Assembly: GCA_030447005.1 (NCBI GenBank)
Contig: JAUJME010000003.1
Location: 1-27,591 of the forward strand
Reading direction: 5' to 3'
DNA length: 27,591 nucleotides
DNA from: Solirubrobacteraceae bacterium
Lineage (GTDB): Bacteria > Actinomycetota > Thermoleophilia > Solirubrobacterales > Solirubrobacteraceae
Position numbers and translations under genes: made by a program. Below the pieces are notes generated by a model. That model was not told where the DNA came from, did not search any database, and saw only the letters and a list, made by a program, of their open reading frames with translations. Positions 7,607-13,964 of the stretch are shown piece by piece (within the stretch, counting starts at the first letter, position 1; each line of letters begins with the position of its first letter).

Positions 7607-8659
7607 GTGGACGGCCTCACCCTCGTCACCGGCGGCGCCGGCTTCATCGGCTCCCACGTGGTCGACGAGCTGGTCGGCGGCGGCGCCCGCGTGCGGATCC
7701 TCGACCACCTCCACCCGGCCGCCCACGGCGGCGAGCCGCCCGGCTACCTCAACCCCGAGGCGGAGTGGATCCGCGGCGACGTGCGCGACCCCGAGGCCGT
7801 CGAGCGCGGCCTGGAGGGCGTCACGGCGATCTCCCACCAGGCGGCGATGGTGGGGCTCGGCGTCGACATCGGCGACATCGCCGACTACGCCAGCCACAAC
7901 GACCTGGGCACGGCGGTGCTCCTGCGCGCGCTCGCCCGCCGCGGGTTCGGCGGCCGGCTCGTGCTCGCCTCGAGCATGGTCGTCTACGGCGAGGGGCGCT
8001 ACCGCTGCACCGAGCACGGGATCGTCCCGGCGCCGCCCCGGACGCCCGAGGACCTCGACGCCGGCCACTTCGAGCCGGCCTGCCCGCGGTGCGGGCGCGC
8101 GCTGGCACCCGAGTCCGTGCCCGAGGACGCCCCGGTGGACCCGCGCAACGTCTACGCCGCCACGAAGCTCCACCAGGAGCACCTCTGCTTCGCGTTCGCC
8201 CGCGAGACGCAGGCCACGGTCACCGCCCTGCGCTACCACAACGTCTACGGCCCGCGGATGCCGCGCGACACGCCCTACGCGGGCGTCGCCTCGATCTTCC
8301 GCTCGCGCCTGGAGGCGGGCGAGCCGCCCCTGGTCTTCGAGGACGGGGGCCAGCGCCGCGACTTCGTCCACGTCGCCGACGTCGCCCGCGCCAACGTCCT
8401 CGCCCTCACCGCCGACACGCCGGTCCACGGGGCGCTCAACGTCGCCACGGGCACCCCGCGCACGGTGGGCGACATGGCGGCCGAGCTGGCGCGGGCGATG
8501 GACGGGCCGGCGCCGCAGGTCACCGGCGCCTGGCGCGGGGGGGACGTCCGCCACGTCTTCGCCTCGACGGAGCGCGCGCGGGAGGCGCTCGGCTTCGAGG
8601 CGCGGGTGGGCTTCGCCGACGGGATGGCGGAGTTCGCCCGAGCGGAGCTGCGGGCGTGA
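7607..8659 (+). CDS. NAD-dependent NDP-sugar epimerase/dehydratase with zinc-knuckle insertion
   Basis: 350-residue extended short-chain dehydrogenase. The NAD-binding loop TGGAGFIG is at residues 8-15, the catalytic Ser region is LASSMVVYG (about 120-128), and the catalytic pair is Tyr183-x3-Lys187. These are the UDP-glucose 4-epimerase/dehydratase family marks. Between the Ser and Tyr motifs is an unusual insertion with Cys134-x2-His137 and Cys159-x2-Cys162, a plausible zinc site. C-terminal substrate-domain motifs include DFVHVADVARAN and NVATGTPRTV. The start at GTG 7607 is supported by a -10-like TAGCCT 7 nt upstream, which suggests a leaderless mRNA. It diverges from the GT2 operon and probably supplies that pathway's sugar nucleotide; the exact sugar is unknown. 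Confidence 0.9.
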   Translation: MDGLTLVTGGAGFIGSHVVDELVGGGARVRILDHLHPAAHGGEPPGYLNPEAEWIRGDVRDPEAVERGLEGVTAISHQAAMVGLGVDIGDIADYASHNDLGTAVLLRALARRGFGGRLVLASSMVVYGEGRYRCTEHGIVPAPPRTPEDLDAGHFEPACPRCGRALAPESVPEDAPVDPRNVYAATKLHQEHLCFAFARETQATVTALRYHNVYGPRMPRDTPYAGVASIFRSRLEAGEPPLVFEDGGQRRDFVHVADVARANVLALTADTPVHGALNVATGTPRTVGDMAAELARAMDGPAPQVTGAWRGGDVRHVFASTERAREALGFEARVGFADGMAEFARAELRA

Positions 8660-8667
8660 GGGCAGAC

Positions 8668-9000
8668 CTACGTGCCGCGCTGAGCGGGCGCCCGTTCGGG
8701 CCGGCGCTCGGGCACCCGGCGGACGGGCCGGGTGGCCGGCGGCTGGTCGCCGCCGTGGTCGCGACGGCGGTGCGGCCAGGGCTCGGCGTCGGGCTTGGGC
8801 AGCACGAGATCGGGCGGCCCGCCGGGCAGCTTGGGCGGCGGCTCGGGCTTCTCGCTGCCGCCGTCGCGCCGGTCCTCGCCGTCAGTCGGGTCGTCGTCGT
8901 CCTCGTCGCGCAGCTTGAAGAACCACACGAGCCAGACGATCAGCGCCCCGACGTCGAAGACGCGCAGGCCGACCATGAAGATCCACCCTTCGAGGGTCAT
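8668..9000 (-). CDS. Small single-helix membrane protein with charged and Pro-rich tail
   Basis: 110 residues from ATG 9000. The N-terminus MTLEGWIFMVGLRVFDVGALIVWLVWFFKL is one long membrane helix with a polar Arg-Val-Phe-Asp break. It is followed by an acidic patch (RDEDDDDPTDGED), then a long Pro/Arg-rich, probably disordered tail. I recall similar short proteins in actinobacteria without a known role. TACCCT (complement of 9009-9014) lies 8 nt before the ATG and may be a -10 for a leaderless transcript. The gene ends 8 bases from the convergent epimerase stop. It lies downstream of the YsnF operon but has a 123-bp gap, so it may be separately transcribed. Confidence 0.65.
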   Translation of the reverse strand: MTLEGWIFMVGLRVFDVGALIVWLVWFFKLRDEDDDDPTDGEDRRDGGSEKPEPPPKLPGGPPDLVLPKPDAEPWPHRRRDHGGDQPPATRPVRRVPERRPERAPAQRGT

Positions 9001-9104
9001 CCGAGCGGAGGGTAGAGCGCCCGCGAGCGCCTGGGTGCCGGTTGCCACGAGCCCGGCGTCGCGGTGCGAACGTCAACTGCGGCTGGTGAGGTTGAGGTTC
9101 CCAG

Positions 9105-9121
9105 GGCCTGCCGACCAGGCC
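9105..9121 (-). terminator. Possible stem-loop after the YsnF/small-membrane-protein operon
   Basis: GGCCTG (9105-9110), a 5-nt loop, then CAGGCC (9116-9121) form a 6-bp perfect stem, starting 2 bases past the stop codon of the 98-residue gene on the minus strand. There is no T-run, so it is not a classic intrinsic terminator; it could stabilise the 3' end or be chance in GC-rich DNA. Confidence 0.3.
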
Positions 9122-9123
9122 GG

Positions 9124-9420
9124 CTAGTGGTCGTGCCCGCGGCTGCCGATCTTCGAGAGGCCGCGGGAGAGGATGTAGGCGGCGCTCAGCAGCGTGACCA
9201 GCGTCCACGCCTGCGGGGCGTCGAAGTTGTCGGCCACCGCGGCGGCGATGACGACGGCGACGATCGCCGACAGCAGGACGAGGAACTCGCTCGTGAGGAA
9301 GAACGGCTTGGACTTGGGGCGCTGCGCCGGCGCGGTCGACCAGACGCCGCGCGTCTCGCCGCCTGCGTTGCCGAAGCGCTGCGTGGTCTCGTCCTGGTAG
9401 GGCGGGGTCTGGGTGCTCAT
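9124..9420 (-). CDS. Small two-helix membrane protein, partner of the YsnF-domain protein
   Basis: 98 residues. A polar N-terminus of about 40 residues is followed by two membrane helices (about 45-63 and 71-87) and a short His-rich tail. Residues 43-90 match the membrane module of the adjacent YsnF-domain protein (residues 11-58): both carry T/S-E, a hydrophobic helix, then a W-T-L helix ending in Y-x-LSRG. The start codon overlaps the stop of the YsnF gene (ATGA), so the two are co-translated and may form a hetero-oligomeric membrane complex. Molecular function is unknown. Confidence 0.8.
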   Translation of the reverse strand: MSTQTPPYQDETTQRFGNAGGETRGVWSTAPAQRPKSKPFFLTSEFLVLLSAIVAVVIAAAVADNFDAPQAWTLVTLLSAAYILSRGLSKIGSRGHDH

Positions 9421-10088
9421 CGGGCTCCTTCTCCGGGGTCTGGGATGCCGCTGCGGTCAAACTCGACCTGCTCGCGGCGGACGGGCTCGGAGACGCGCTC
9501 ACGCTCCGTGATGACGTCCTTCTCGAGACGCACGCGCTCCGTGGGGACGATCCGCTTGGACACGACGGGCTCGTGGGTCATGAGCGTCACGTCCATCTCG
9601 GCGTCCGGGCGGTCGGGCGCGTCGAGGGGGACCCGCTCGATCCGCAGCTCCTCGTGGCGGACGGGGACGGTGATCGTGACCTCCTCGGTGACGATCTCCT
9701 TGCGGACCTGGACGCGCTCGCGCGGGCGAGGGCGGCTCGTGACGTCCAGGCGCTCCTCGGAGAGGACGACCTCGACCTCGTTCTCGCTCCTGCGCTCCGG
9801 GGCGGCGGGAGCGGCGGGGCGGGCGGCTGCCGGGGCGGCCGGCGCTGCCGGCGCGGCGACGGCGGGCGGCGCGGGCGTCGCCCGCACGGGCGCGGGACGC
9901 GCGAGGTCCCACCGGCCGCGGGCGAAGCCGCGGCTGAGCATGTAGAGCGCGGCGAGGGCCGCGATCAGCGTCCAGACGCGGGCGCTCGACAGGGTCCCGG
10001 ACGCGGCGCCGGCGATCAGCAGCGCGAGCAGCGCGACGCCGAGCACCGCCGATTCGCTCCACGGTCGTTCCGTGCGAGGGGAATCCAT
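9417..10088 (-). CDS. Membrane-anchored YsnF/AvaK (DUF2382) domain protein
   Basis: 223 residues. Two membrane helices (about 14-32 and 36-53), a Pro/Ala-rich flexible linker (about 63-97), then a DUF2382/YsnF domain (about 98-213). The domain is a series of amphipathic strands with alternating charge, such as EVEVVLSEERLDV, RVQVRKEIVTEEVTITVPVRHEEL and VVSKRIVPTERVRLEKDV. DUF2382 is usually found in stress-induced bacterial proteins and is often joined to a PRC-barrel; here it is joined to a membrane hairpin instead. Its biochemical role is unknown. ATG 10088 is chosen. It is 36 bp downstream of the alpha/beta hydrolase gene and may be read from that gene's promoter. Confidence 0.85.
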   Translation of the reverse strand: MDSPRTERPWSESAVLGVALLALLIAGAASGTLSSARVWTLIAALAALYMLSRGFARGRWDLARPAPVRATPAPPAVAAPAAPAAPAAARPAAPAAPERRSENEVEVVLSEERLDVTSRPRPRERVQVRKEIVTEEVTITVPVRHEELRIERVPLDAPDRPDAEMDVTLMTHEPVVSKRIVPTERVRLEKDVITERERVSEPVRREQVEFDRSGIPDPGEGAR

Positions 10089-10124
10089 ACCCGCGACTGC
10101 CCCGCCGCCCGAGCGGCAAAACGC

Positions 10125-11024
10125 CTAGGCCACCGCGGGCACGGGCTCGCCGGCGGCGGCGCCGACCGATTCGAGCGCCTCGAGCAGCACCGCGCGGAAG
10201 GCCCGTGGCTGCGTCGCGCACGCGGCGTGGTCGGCCGCGATCTCCAAGCGCCGCGCCCCGAGCGCCTCGGCCAGGGCGCGCTGCTTGGCGGGCGGCACGC
10301 TCGTGTCCTCGGCGGTGACGATCACCGCGCTCGGGAGGCCGCGCAGCCCCGCGATCCAGGGCCGGGCGTCGTAGCGGCTGAGCTCCCGGCCCGCCTCGGC
10401 GATGTCGACGCTCGAGCCGCGGCCGAGCTCCGCCGCCACCCAGCTGCGCCGGCCGCCGGACGGGACGCCGCCGGCCTTGAGCATCGCCTCCCAGGCCCGG
10501 ACGGGGAAGAGGCCGAGGCCGAGGCGCAGCGCGCCCATCGTCCGCCACAACAGGTCCATGCGCGGGCCGCTCCAGTCCTGCGAGGTCGCGCAGAGCACCA
10601 GGCCGCGGACCGTGTCGGGATGCTCGCGCGCCATCAGCTGGGCGATCGGCCCGCCCATCGAGTAGCCGACCGCGGTGACCGGCCCGCAGCCGAGCTGGCG
10701 GACGAGCGCGGCGGCGTCGGCCGCGCACGCCTCGAGCGTGAAGGGCTCCGTCGAGCGCAGCCCGCGCCCGTGGCCGCGGTGGTCGACCGCCAGGACGCGC
10801 ATCCCGGCCGCCGCGAGCCCGCCGTAGACCCCCGCCCAGTTGAGGTCGGAGTGGAACATCCAGCCGTGGAGCAGCAGGACGGGCGGGCCGTCGCCCCCCG
10901 TGTCGCGCAGGAACATCTCGCCGCGGCCGCGGACGTGGACGATGCGGCCGGGGGGCAGGCCCTCGGGCGGCTCGGGAGCGGGCCGGTCGGTGAGGCCGGG
11001 GAGGCGGAAGGGGAGGGACGGCAT
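10125..11024 (-). CDS. Alpha/beta hydrolase
   Basis: 299 residues. The alpha/beta-hydrolase marks are the oxyanion block LLLHGWMFHSD (about 50-60), DHRGHGRG after strand 4, nucleophile Ser122 in GYSMGG, an acid candidate in VTAEDTSVPPAKQ, and the base in AADHAACATQP near the C-terminus. The family includes esterases, lipases and haloperoxidase-like proteins; the substrate is not predictable. An upstream in-frame ATG at 11054 would add 10 residues, but a SigB-like GGGTAT box (complement of 11034-11039) sits between the two ATGs and favours 11024. It probably leads the stress-type genes that follow on the minus strand. Confidence 0.88.
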   Translation of the reverse strand: MPSLPFRLPGLTDRPAPEPPEGLPPGRIVHVRGRGEMFLRDTGGDGPPVLLLHGWMFHSDLNWAGVYGGLAAAGMRVLAVDHRGHGRGLRSTEPFTLEACAADAAALVRQLGCGPVTAVGYSMGGPIAQLMAREHPDTVRGLVLCATSQDWSGPRMDLLWRTMGALRLGLGLFPVRAWEAMLKAGGVPSGGRRSWVAAELGRGSSVDIAEAGRELSRYDARPWIAGLRGLPSAVIVTAEDTSVPPAKQRALAEALGARRLEIAADHAACATQPRAFRAVLLEALESVGAAAGEPVPAVA

Positions 11025-11211
11025 CCACGCCCGATACCCGCCGCGAAGTGACATAAGCCGGGTTTGCCCCGCCGCGGGCGGCGGGCAGTCGCAGTCGGCG
11101 CGGCCGCCACCTCCGACGGGGGCGAACGCGCAAGCTTGTCGCGGAGGGACGCCGGTGGCCCAACCGGGGCGCCGCCGGACCTCCGCCTCTCGACCCCAGG
11201 AAAGGACAGCA
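11025..11211. other. Divergent intergenic region
   Basis: 187 bp between the alpha/beta hydrolase and the 104-residue gene. The SigB-like promoter for the hydrolase is at its left end. For the rightward operon only a weak GTTT (11062-11065) with a poor GGGCAG-like partner is visible, plus a good ribosome site AGGAAAGGA (11199-11207) before GTG 11212. I see no further gene. Confidence 0.5.
11034..11059 (-). promoter_or_regulatory. SigB-like stress promoter before the alpha/beta hydrolase
   Basis: On the minus strand GGCTTA (complement of 11054-11059), a 14-nt spacer, then GGGTAT (complement of 11034-11039), 9 nt before the ATG at 11024. This fits the GNNT-N14-16-GGGTA(T/C) pattern known for Streptomyces SigB-type sigma factors, and would yield a near-leaderless mRNA. 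The stress-associated genes downstream fit this reading. Confidence 0.45.
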
Positions 11212-11526
11212 GTGGCTGGTGCCACCGGCACGCACGATCCGCAGCAGGCCGCGCCTCCCGGCGTGACGGAGCGGATGGCCCTGCTCGCCCACGACCGCGG
11301 CGCCCGCCTGCTGGTGGCCGCCCGCGACGCGCGGACGATCGCCGGGATGCTCGACAACCACGGGCGGCCGGAGAGCGCGCAGTTCCTGCGCCGCTCCGGG
11401 GACCGCGGCGAGCGGCTCGGCCGCTACCTGACCCAGCTCGACGAGACGGATCTCCGCCGCGCCGGCGCCCTCGCGGCGGCGGCAGCGGCAGGGCTCGTGA
11501 TCGCAACACGATTGAAGGGGAGTTGA
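11212..11526 (+). CDS. Small Ala-rich stress-type membrane-associated protein
   Basis: 104 residues from GTG 11212, which has the strong ribosome site AGGAAAGGA a few bases upstream. Residues 39-80 carry DAR...ML.NH...Q....DRGERLGRYL...D.TDL, and an Ala-rich hydrophobic helix follows (about 85-100), ending in a short basic tail. The same module occurs in the next gene (residues 66-140), so this looks like a compact paralogue. The helix suggests a C-terminal membrane anchor. I know no function. It is followed 2 bp later by its larger paralogue. Confidence 0.78.
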   Translation: MAGATGTHDPQQAAPPGVTERMALLAHDRGARLLVAARDARTIAGMLDNHGRPESAQFLRRSGDRGERLGRYLTQLDETDLRRAGALAAAAAAGLVIATRLKGS

Positions 11527-11528
11527 AC

Positions 11529-12137
11529 GTGAGCACCGAGACACGCAGCGGGACGGAGCAGATGCAGGACATCGCGGGCGGCGCGCAGTCGGCCGTCGGC
11601 GAGGTCGCCGGAGAGGCGCGCGCCCAGGTCGACCAGGCCGCCGACCAGGCGAAGGGCTGGCTGGCCAAGGAGGTCGACCGCCGCAGCACGGAGGCCGGCG
11701 AGCAGCTCACCACGGTCGCGCAGGACGCCCGGAGCTTCTCCGAGCTGCTGCGCAACCATGAGAAGCAGCTGCCGTCGCAGGTGTTCACGCAGGTCGCCGA
11801 CCGGGGCGAGAAGGTCGGCGCGTACCTGTCGAGCGCCGACGCGGACCGCATCCGCAACGACGCCGAGAGCTTCGGCCGGCGCCAGCCGTGGCTCGTCGGG
11901 CTCACGACGATCGGGCTCGGCTTCGCCGCTGCCCGCCTGCTGCGCGCCTCGGACCTCCAGCGGGCCAAGCGCCGCGACGAGGCGCTGCGGGCCGCCGCGA
12001 CCTACCCGCCGTACCCGCCGACCACCACGTCGCAGTACGCCCCGCCGGCCGCGCCCTCGGTCGACGCCGGCGGCACGACGGTGCCCGCGCCCATCGACCC
12101 GCTCGGCGACGCGCCCGCCAACGGCGGCGCCTTCTGA
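11529..12137 (+). CDS. Amphipathic Ala-rich membrane-associated protein, paralogue of the upstream gene
   Basis: 202 residues from GTG 11529, preceded by an AAGGGGAG ribosome site. Residues 11-65 are an Ala/Gln/Glu-rich amphipathic helix (AGGAQSAVGEVAGEARAQV...), like LEA or DUF883-type stress proteins. Residues 66-112 carry the DAR...NH...DRGEKVGAYL module shared with the preceding gene. Residues about 119-138 form a hydrophobic helix, and the C-terminal 60 residues are Pro/Ala-rich and disordered. It is probably an inner-membrane-attached stress or desiccation protein (inference). It is in an operon with the upstream gene (2-bp gap) and probably the downstream one (45-bp gap). Confidence 0.8.
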   Translation: MSTETRSGTEQMQDIAGGAQSAVGEVAGEARAQVDQAADQAKGWLAKEVDRRSTEAGEQLTTVAQDARSFSELLRNHEKQLPSQVFTQVADRGEKVGAYLSSADADRIRNDAESFGRRQPWLVGLTTIGLGFAAARLLRASDLQRAKRRDEALRAAATYPPYPPTTTSQYAPPAAPSVDAGGTTVPAPIDPLGDAPANGGAF

Positions 12138-12182
12138 GTCGGCCTGACCCTTCCCCCCTTCCAGAGAGCTGAGGACAACCCC

Positions 12183-12713
12183 ATGACGGAGTTCAGCAAC
12201 GAGCCGCAGGACCTCGAGTCCCGCGTCATCTATTCCGGCGTCACCGGCGATGAGCAGGTCGAGGTCGTCTACGCCGAGTCGACGGTCGACGAGGGCGGCG
12301 GCGTCAAGGACGCCGTCGCCGGCGCGGCGTCGACGGTCGGCGACACGGCGAGCGACGCCGCCTCGGCCGTCGGCGGCGCCGCGACCGGCGCCGCCTCGGC
12401 CGTCGGGGACGCCGCCAGCGGCGCCGCCTCGGCGGTCAAGGAGGCCGCGCCCAGCAAGCAGCAGATCAAGCAGGGCGTCAGCCGCGTCGGCCAGCTCGCC
12501 CAGGAGAGCCCGTTCGGGCTCGCCATCACCGGCGCGTGCGTCGGCTTCCTGGCCGGGATGCTCGTCCCGACCACGAGCGTGGACGAGAAGATCGGACCCT
12601 TCGCCGAGCAGGTCGTCGACCAGGCGCGCATCGCCGGCCACACGGCCGTCGAGCAGGGCAAGCAGGCCGTGCAGGAGGCCGCCCCGGCGGCCGCCGCGGC
12701 GCTGCGCAGCTGA
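12183..12713 (+). CDS. LEA-like 11-residue-repeat protein with membrane anchor
   Basis: 176 residues, with GAGGA about 8 nt before ATG 12183. After an acidic N-terminus, residues 47-90 are four tandem 11-residue repeats of the form (G/D)AASxVxxxAx, the periodicity of group 3 LEA and apolipoprotein-like amphipathic helices. Then come a short basic segment and a hydrophobic helix with FLAGMLVPTT (about 110-128), and a second amphipathic helix of the kind seen in nutrient-deprivation/DUF883-like proteins (VDEKIGPFAEQVVDQA...). It may coat or stabilise the membrane under stress or drying; this is inference. It is the third gene of the rightward stress operon. Confidence 0.82.
   Translation: MTEFSNEPQDLESRVIYSGVTGDEQVEVVYAESTVDEGGGVKDAVAGAASTVGDTASDAASAVGGAATGAASAVGDAASGAASAVKEAAPSKQQIKQGVSRVGQLAQESPFGLAITGACVGFLAGMLVPTTSVDEKIGPFAEQVVDQARIAGHTAVEQGKQAVQEAAPAAAAALRS
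12321..12452 (+). repeat. Four tandem 33-bp repeats inside the LEA-like gene
   Basis: Four consecutive 33-bp units (12321, 12354, 12387, 12420) encode GAASTVGDTAS, DAASAVGGAAT, GAASAVGDAAS and GAASAVKEAAP. DNA identity is highest between units 2 and 3, around GCCGCCTCGGCCGTCGG, so copy number could vary by slippage. Confidence 0.85.
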
Positions 12714-12734
12714 CCGCCTTCGGCCCGCGGCGCG

Positions 12735-12747
12735 TACGATGCGCGCC
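12735..12747 (+). promoter_or_regulatory. Leaderless-type promoter before the SRPBCC gene
   Basis: TACGAT (12735-12740) followed by exactly 7 nt and GTG 12748. CTGACC (12710-12715) is a possible -35 with a 19-nt spacer. The same TACGAT-N7-start layout occurs before the genes starting at 19077 and 25253. Confidence 0.5.
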
Positions 12748-13197
12748 GTGGGCCAGCTGGGCGGACGAGCGAGCACCGAGGTCGACGCGCCGATCGAGGC
12801 GTGCTGGGCGCTCGCCGAGGACGTGGCGTCGGCGCCCGGGTGGCAGAAGGGGCTCGAGGAGATGAACGTCCGCGAGCGCGACGCCCAGGGCCGCGTGCTC
12901 CTGGCCGAGTCGGTCAGCGACGCCAAGGTGCGCATGGTGAAGTCGATCGTCCGCTTCACCTACGACGAACCCTCGCGGGTGAGCTGGCGCCAGGAGAAGG
13001 GGGAGCTCAAGTCGCTCGACGGCGCCTGGGAGCTCGAGGACCTCGGCGGCGGGCGCACGCGCGTCACCTACTGGCTCGAGGGCGACCCGGGCCGCATGCT
13101 CGGGATGCTCATCCGCGGCCCGGTCGAGGACCGGCTGCGCGAGATCCTCGTCGGCGGCCGCCCCGGCGAGTTCAAGGCCCGCATCGAGTCCGGCTGA
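12748..13197 (+). CDS. SRPBCC (polyketide cyclase/dehydrase, START-like) family protein
   Basis: 149 residues. The START-like/SRPBCC pattern is clear: an N-terminal strand STEVDAPIEACWALAEDVASAPGWQKGLEEM, middle strands with VRFTYDEPSRVSWRQ, GAWELEDLGGGRTRVTYWLEGD near the end, and a long C-terminal helix. Such proteins bind hydrophobic ligands in a helix-grip cavity; the ligand here is unknown. An ATG at 12739 is in frame, but it overlaps a -10-like TACGAT, and GTG 12748 lies exactly 7 nt after that box, so I prefer 12748. The stop shares one base with the methyltransferase start (TGATG). Confidence 0.85.
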   Translation: MGQLGGRASTEVDAPIEACWALAEDVASAPGWQKGLEEMNVRERDAQGRVLLAESVSDAKVRMVKSIVRFTYDEPSRVSWRQEKGELKSLDGAWELEDLGGGRTRVTYWLEGDPGRMLGMLIRGPVEDRLREILVGGRPGEFKARIESG

Positions 13198-13964
13198 TGG
13201 ACTGGGGCGCCGGAAGCTACGAGCGCACCGCCGCCCAGCTCGAGCCCGCCGCCGCCGTCGCGGTCGACGCTGCCGGTGTGCGGCCGGGCGAGCGCGTGCT
13301 CGACGTCGCCTGCGGAACGGGCAACGCCGCCCTCGCCGCGGCAGCGCGCGGGGCGCGCGTGACCGGTGTGGACTCGGCCCCGCGGCTGCTCGACGTCGCC
13401 CGCGCGCGGTCGGCGGAGATCGACGCGGAGTGGGTCGAGGGCGACGCGGTCGCGCTCCCGTTCGGCGCCGGCGCCTTCGACGCCGCCGTCTCGGTCTTCG
13501 GCGTCATCTTCGCCTCCGACGCCCGGCGCGCCGCCGCCGAGCTGCGGCGCGTCGTGCGCGCCGGCGGGCGGATCGTCCTCACGAGCTGGGTCGACCGCGG
13601 CCCGCTCGCCGAGGTCATGCGCGCCTCGCGCGCCGCCGCGCCCGCGCCACCGCGCGGCGACCGGCCGGCGGCGGGCGGGCCCCCGGTCAACTGGGGCGAC
13701 CCACGCGCCGTCCGCCCGCTGTTCGAGGGCGCCGAGGTGACGGTCGAGGAGCACTCGCTGACCTTCCGCGGCGCCTCGCCGCGCGCCTACGTCGAGGAGC
13801 AGTTCACCCACCACCCGGGCTGGGTCGGCCTGCGCGCCGCGCTGCGGCCCGAGCGCACGCGGGCGCTCGCCGCCGAGCTCGAGGGGATCCTCGCGGCGGG
13901 CAACCGCGATCCGGCCGCGCTCGAGATCGAGAGCCCGTACCTGGTCGTCCGGGTCGGCGCGTGA
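13197..13964 (+). CDS. Class I SAM-dependent methyltransferase (UbiE/Methyltransf_11-like)
   Basis: 255 residues. Motif I is VLDVACGTGNAALAAA, followed by the ribose-binding acid in VTGVDSAPRLLD, then WVEGDAVALPFGAGAFDAAVS (motif II region) and LRRVVRAGGRIVLTSW (motif III). These are the classic small-molecule methyltransferase marks. It starts within the stop codon of the SRPBCC gene (TGATG), and its stop overlaps the DUF488 start (GTGA), so the three genes form a coupled operon. The substrate is unknown; the SRPBCC neighbour suggests a hydrophobic metabolite, by inference. Confidence 0.9.
   Translation: MDWGAGSYERTAAQLEPAAAVAVDAAGVRPGERVLDVACGTGNAALAAAARGARVTGVDSAPRLLDVARARSAEIDAEWVEGDAVALPFGAGAFDAAVSVFGVIFASDARRAAAELRRVVRAGGRIVLTSWVDRGPLAEVMRASRAAAPAPPRGDRPAAGGPPVNWGDPRAVRPLFEGAEVTVEEHSLTFRGASPRAYVEEQFTHHPGWVGLRAALRPERTRALAAELEGILAAGNRDPAALEIESPYLVVRVGA

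Noticed and set aside
10086..10092. GGGTAT at the start of the YsnF gene as a SigB -10
   Set aside because: It overlaps the ATG itself, so transcription would begin inside the gene, and no -35 is suitably spaced.
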